The notes beneath the pieces were generated by a model. The model saw only the letters and a program-made list of their open reading frames with translations, was not told the DNA's origin and searched no databases. From DATBFG01 sp036558645 (lineage in GTDB: Bacteria > Acidobacteriota > Terriglobia > Terriglobales > Acidobacteriaceae): a DNA stretch of 8,397 bases. The stretch lies in NCBI GenBank assembly GCA_036558645.1, contig DATBFG010000103.1, positions 1 through 8,397 of the forward strand. Reading direction: 5' to 3'. Below are positions 6,245 to 8,397 of this stretch, piece by piece (position 1 is the stretch's first letter; every line of letters starts with the position of its first letter). A program made the position numbers and the translations under genes.

Positions 6245-6595
6245 TTATTGTCCTGAAGCGAGGAATTCGCAGACTTTTTCGATGGCGGCGTGCTGTTGAG
6301 CACTGAGCGCGAGGAACTCGAACCCATGCCTCAATCCCTGCCTATAGCGGACGATCGCTCGAAATTTCAGCGGATAAGTCACCAGTGGCAGGGCAAGTTC
6401 CATGGCCACGACTTCGCCGGGCTCAAGCTCCCCGGTAAGCGTGCCTCCGATGCCGTCGGCACCGAGTTCTGAGGTACGCCCCCAAAAAGAAAATGTTCCG
6501 TTGACACGATGCACCTGCACACTGAGGCGTGCATCGACCCTGTATCTCGGGAAACGGCGCGCAACCGCATCGTGCCGCGGCACAGCTCCGTTCAT
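6245..6595 (-). CDS. single-domain PilZ protein
   Basis: A 116-residue protein made almost entirely of one PilZ domain, the c-di-GMP receptor fold. The N-terminal arginine motif is intact: RRFPRYR (13-19), where Arg13 and Arg17 give RxxxR. The second motif, normally (D/N)xSxxG, aligns with ELGADG (43-48), so Asp/Asn is replaced by Glu and Ser by Gly. The remaining beta-barrel strands are recognisable (GEVVAMELALP, LKFRAIVRYRQGLRHGFEFL), followed by a C-terminal helix. C-di-GMP binding is possible but not assured. The ATG at 6595 is chosen because GGAG lies 6 bases upstream; a longer reading from a TTG at 6652 would add residues outside the domain. It lies 72 bases downstream of the PstS-like gene on the same strand and is convergent with the exoribonuclease gene. 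Its target cannot be read from the sequence. Confidence 0.85.
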   Translation of the reverse strand: MNGAVPRHDAVARRFPRYRVDARLSVQVHRVNGTFSFWGRTSELGADGIGGTLTGELEPGEVVAMELALPLVTYPLKFRAIVRYRQGLRHGFEFLALSAQQHAAIEKVCEFLASGQ

Positions 6596-6667
6596 TGGTG
6601 GCTCCCAAACTAACTTTCTAGACGTCGAACTTCGCGCACTCCGCGGGGCCAAAGTGCGTGTCCTTAA

Positions 6668-7138
6668 CTAATTCCCGTGCAGCGGATATCCCGGCTCGAG
6701 CGGAAGCTTCCCGCCGACTTTCAATACCTGAACGCCACTCGTAATCGAATACACATCCACCAGCCCTGCCGCTCCCGGCGTCGTTTCAACCTTCGTGAGA
6801 ACGGCTTCATCCGTGTCCACCACGATGATCGCAGGGTGGCTCATCCGTCCATGGTTGGCGGCTGAGATGGTGGCGATCACTTCGTTCTTCGACATGTTGT
6901 AGACCTTCTCCAACACCATGCGCATTTCGGCTGCGCCTGGATCGCGAATCACGAACGTAACCGGCTTCCCATCTGGCCAGCGGTCGGTTTGACCTTTGCA
7001 CAGTTTGACCAGCTCCGGCATGGGCACCGAGCTTGCTGAATTACTGCGATGTGATATGAGCGCGAGATCTTTGGCGGCAGCCATCATCGATCCGGCCACC
7101 AGCGACAATGCCAAAATAAACAGTCTTACGCCCAACAC
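6668..7138 (-). CDS. short secreted PstS-like (phosphate-binding-protein-like) protein
   Basis: A 156-residue exported protein. The signal peptide is MLGVRLFILALSLVAGSMMA, followed by AA and likely cleavage after Ala22. The mature part resembles a piece of a PstS-type periplasmic binding protein: DLALISHRSN, VPMPELVKLCKGQTDRWPDG, KPVTFVIRDPGAAEMR and then PGAAGLVDVYSITSGVQVL, similar to the PstS W.DG..v..v.R and pgAIGYV motifs. Full PstS proteins have about 330 residues in two lobes; this one is less than half that size, so a standard high-affinity phosphate receptor is unlikely, and no pstCAB genes are visible. The function is unknown. The GTG at 7138 has GGAG (7145-7148) six bases upstream; the TTG codon next to it is an alternative. 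It lies 187 bases downstream of the ammonium transporter and 72 bases upstream of the PilZ gene, on the same strand as both. Confidence 0.72.
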   Translation of the reverse strand: MLGVRLFILALSLVAGSMMAAAKDLALISHRSNSASSVPMPELVKLCKGQTDRWPDGKPVTFVIRDPGAAEMRMVLEKVYNMSKNEVIATISAANHGRMSHPAIIVVDTDEAVLTKVETTPGAAGLVDVYSITSGVQVLKVGGKLPLEPGYPLHGN

Positions 7139-7177
7139 GGGTTTCTCCGCTCTTGGACCATCACAGCTCCAAAGGCG

Positions 7178-7206
7178 ATTGTCCCTGATCCCGTCTCACG
7201 ACTCAA
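7178..7206 (-). promoter_or_regulatory. candidate promoter of the PstS-like gene
   Basis: On the complementary strand TTGAGT (7201-7206) and GACAAT (7178-7183) are separated by 17 bases, each matching four of six consensus positions. Transcription would start near 7171, giving a leader of about 33 bases that carries the GGAG ribosome site. If real, the PstS-like and PilZ genes have their own promoter behind the transporter. Confidence 0.28.
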
Positions 7207-7252
7207 CGTCAAGGTGGTGTTTGTACCTTCAAATTGGTAACGGAAGTAACAT

Positions 7253-7313
7253 CCAAAAGCAGTCGAGGGACGCGCCATCGTCCTGGCAAACGACGGCTTC
7301 GTCCCTCTTTTGG
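7253..7313. terminator. long nested hairpin after the ammonium transporter stop codon
   Basis: Three stacked inverted repeats share one centre. CCAAAA (7253-7258) pairs with TTTTGG (7308-7313), GAGGGACG (7265-7272) with CGTCCCTC (7300-7307), and GCCATCG (7274-7280) with CGACGGC (7291-7297) except for one mismatch that is a G-U pair in the - strand RNA. The loop is 10 bases. The structure begins 12 bases after the transporter stop codon. On the + strand the 8-base stem is followed directly by TTTT, the intrinsic-terminator layout. In the transporter's own direction the T-run lies beyond a 6-base bulge and forms the outer stem. It may be a terminator, an mRNA-stabilising 3' end, or a REP-like repeat. 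The pairing is seen; the role is inferred. Confidence 0.45.
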
Positions 7314-7325
7314 TGGGCCTCTTGG

Positions 7326-8397
7326 TTAGGCCACGCTCTCGGTCGCTACAACCCGGCGATAAGCGACCATAATGTCCGATTTCGAGATCATTCCCAGCAG
7401 CCGGCTCTCTTCGCGTCGTGAGACCACCGGGAAATTCGCCAAGTGCCGCTCGCGCATCCTTTCCACAACTTCGTGAATGGTCTGGTCCGGATACGCTGAC
7501 TGCACTTCCCGTGTGTATACCGCGGCTACCGATACATTCGATCGCTCGCGGCGGTCGACCTTCGACAGGTCCGACATACTGATAATGCCGCACAGCTCGT
7601 CGTCTTCGTTCAATACGGGCAAGGCAAAGACCTCTTTGGAGAACATGATCTCTTGCACCGAGTCCAGCGAATCGTGTGGCGAAACTGCCGGTACTTCAGC
7701 CATCACGTCCTCTACCCGGACGCCTGATAGCACATGCAACGAAGCATGCATGGGAACCACCGGCGAGAATTCCGGGTAAGCCGCCATTCCGTGTTCTGCA
7801 AGATCCAGACCGTCGATCTCTTCATCCTCCGTCACGCGTAGCCCGGTAACCAGATCCACTACCTTGAACATCACGACCGACGCAATGAGCCCGTACACGA
7901 TCGCGGTAGCGGTACCGACAACCTGTACCCACAAGTGAACGCTGTATCCATGAAATCCATTGGGAATCGCCGGCGCCCACAAGCCTGCGGCTAGTCCGCC
8001 CATCAACCCCGGAATGGCATGCACGGGACCTACTCCGCAGGGATCATCCAGCTTCAGCTTTTTTTCTATCCAACGAGCCGTAAACGGAATCTGCGCCCCC
8101 GCGATCACGCCAATCAGGATCGCAAACAGCGGGTGCACAAGATGCACGCCCGAACAAATTGCCACCGCTCCAGCAAGCCCACCGTTCGGCGTGACGATTG
8201 GATCTGGCTTCCCTGTGATCCATGTGCCAATCATCGATCCCATAATTCCGCCCGCAATCGCGGCTAATGTATTAATCGCGACCAGCGGCAGATCCGATGC
8301 GATGTTTCCGTACGATGGAACTGAACCCAGGTTGAATCCAAACCAGCAAAACATCAGGAGGAGAGCGCCCAGGCCCATCATCGGAACATCGTGCGCC
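7326..8397 (-). CDS. ammonium transporter (Amt) with C-terminal CBS-domain pair, N-terminal part missing
   Basis: The last 356 codons of an inner-membrane ammonium channel; the start lies right of the window. From the Met at 8381 counted as residue 1, the Amt part runs to about 206, roughly the last six of eleven helices. It shows CWFGFNLGS (12-20), NGGLAGAVAI (66-75), LDDPCGVGPVHAIPGLMGGL (111-130) with His121 as the second pore histidine, and the conserved Amt tail GLRVTEDEEIDGLDLAEHG (180-198). After a 14-residue linker come two CBS domains (about 221-276 and 283-345). Each ends in the adenine-nucleotide signature: GIISMSD (265-271) and GMISKSD (330-336). Amt proteins normally end after the cytoplasmic tail and are gated by a GlnK/PII protein. 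A CBS pair suggests control by AMP, ATP or a related nucleotide, which is inference. The first pore histidine and the substrate-binding region cannot be seen. Confidence 0.9.
   Translation of the reverse strand, partial: AHDVPMMGLGALLLMFCWFGFNLGSVPSYGNIASDLPLVAINTLAAIAGGIMGSMIGTWITGKPDPIVTPNGGLAGAVAICSGVHLVHPLFAILIGVIAGAQIPFTARWIEKKLKLDDPCGVGPVHAIPGLMGGLAAGLWAPAIPNGFHGYSVHLWVQVVGTATAIVYGLIASVVMFKVVDLVTGLRVTEDEEIDGLDLAEHGMAAYPEFSPVVPMHASLHVLSGVRVEDVMAEVPAVSPHDSLDSVQEIMFSKEVFALPVLNEDDELCGIISMSDLSKVDRRERSNVSVAAVYTREVQSAYPDQTIHEVVERMRERHLANFPVVSRREESRLLGMISKSDIMVAYRRVVATESVA

Noticed and set aside
7126..7593. A 155-residue open frame on the - strand across the transporter end and the hairpin region.
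   Set aside because: It overlaps the CBS-coding part in another frame, and its sequence is the arginine/proline-rich type of a shadow frame.

Overview
The window looks like ordinary chromosomal housekeeping DNA from a Gram-negative bacterium, most probably an Acidobacteriota (Terriglobia-like) genome. That is inference from gene content: a SurA-type periplasmic chaperone, a YhaM-like exoribonuclease, a PilZ protein, a secreted M49-type peptidase and a short PstS-like periplasmic protein, at moderately high GC. No species can be named. I see no tRNA, rRNA, CRISPR array, transposase or phage cluster, and no gap longer than about 190 bases between genes.

Left part (1-2058). The C-terminal end of a 2,4-dienoyl-CoA reductase-like SDR enzyme enters from the left edge on the + strand. 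It converges on a small four-helix membrane protein of the YvlD/phage-holin-4_2 family (- strand). Next come a YbaK-type Cys-tRNA(Pro) deacylase, divergent from the membrane protein, and a SpoIIE/RsbU-type PP2C phosphatase in which one of the usual metal-binding aspartates is arginine.

Middle part (2062-6241). A secreted zinc peptidase of the dipeptidyl-peptidase III type (- strand) is divergent from a SurA/PpiC peptidyl-prolyl isomerase (+). The isomerase is followed on the same strand by an OB-fold plus HD-domain 3'-5' exoribonuclease of the YhaM type.

Right part (6245-8397), all on the - strand. In transcription order it holds an ammonium transporter cut by the window edge, a short secreted PstS-like protein and a PilZ-domain protein. 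The transporter carries an extra C-terminal pair of CBS domains, both with the nucleotide-binding signature. A long nested hairpin lies just after the transporter stop codon.

The genes do not form one pathway. The most notable points are the Amt-CBS fusion, the hairpin behind it, the phosphatase with an altered metal site, and three convergent gene pairs separated by only 3 to 14 bases. I did not find a convincing new multi-gene system.
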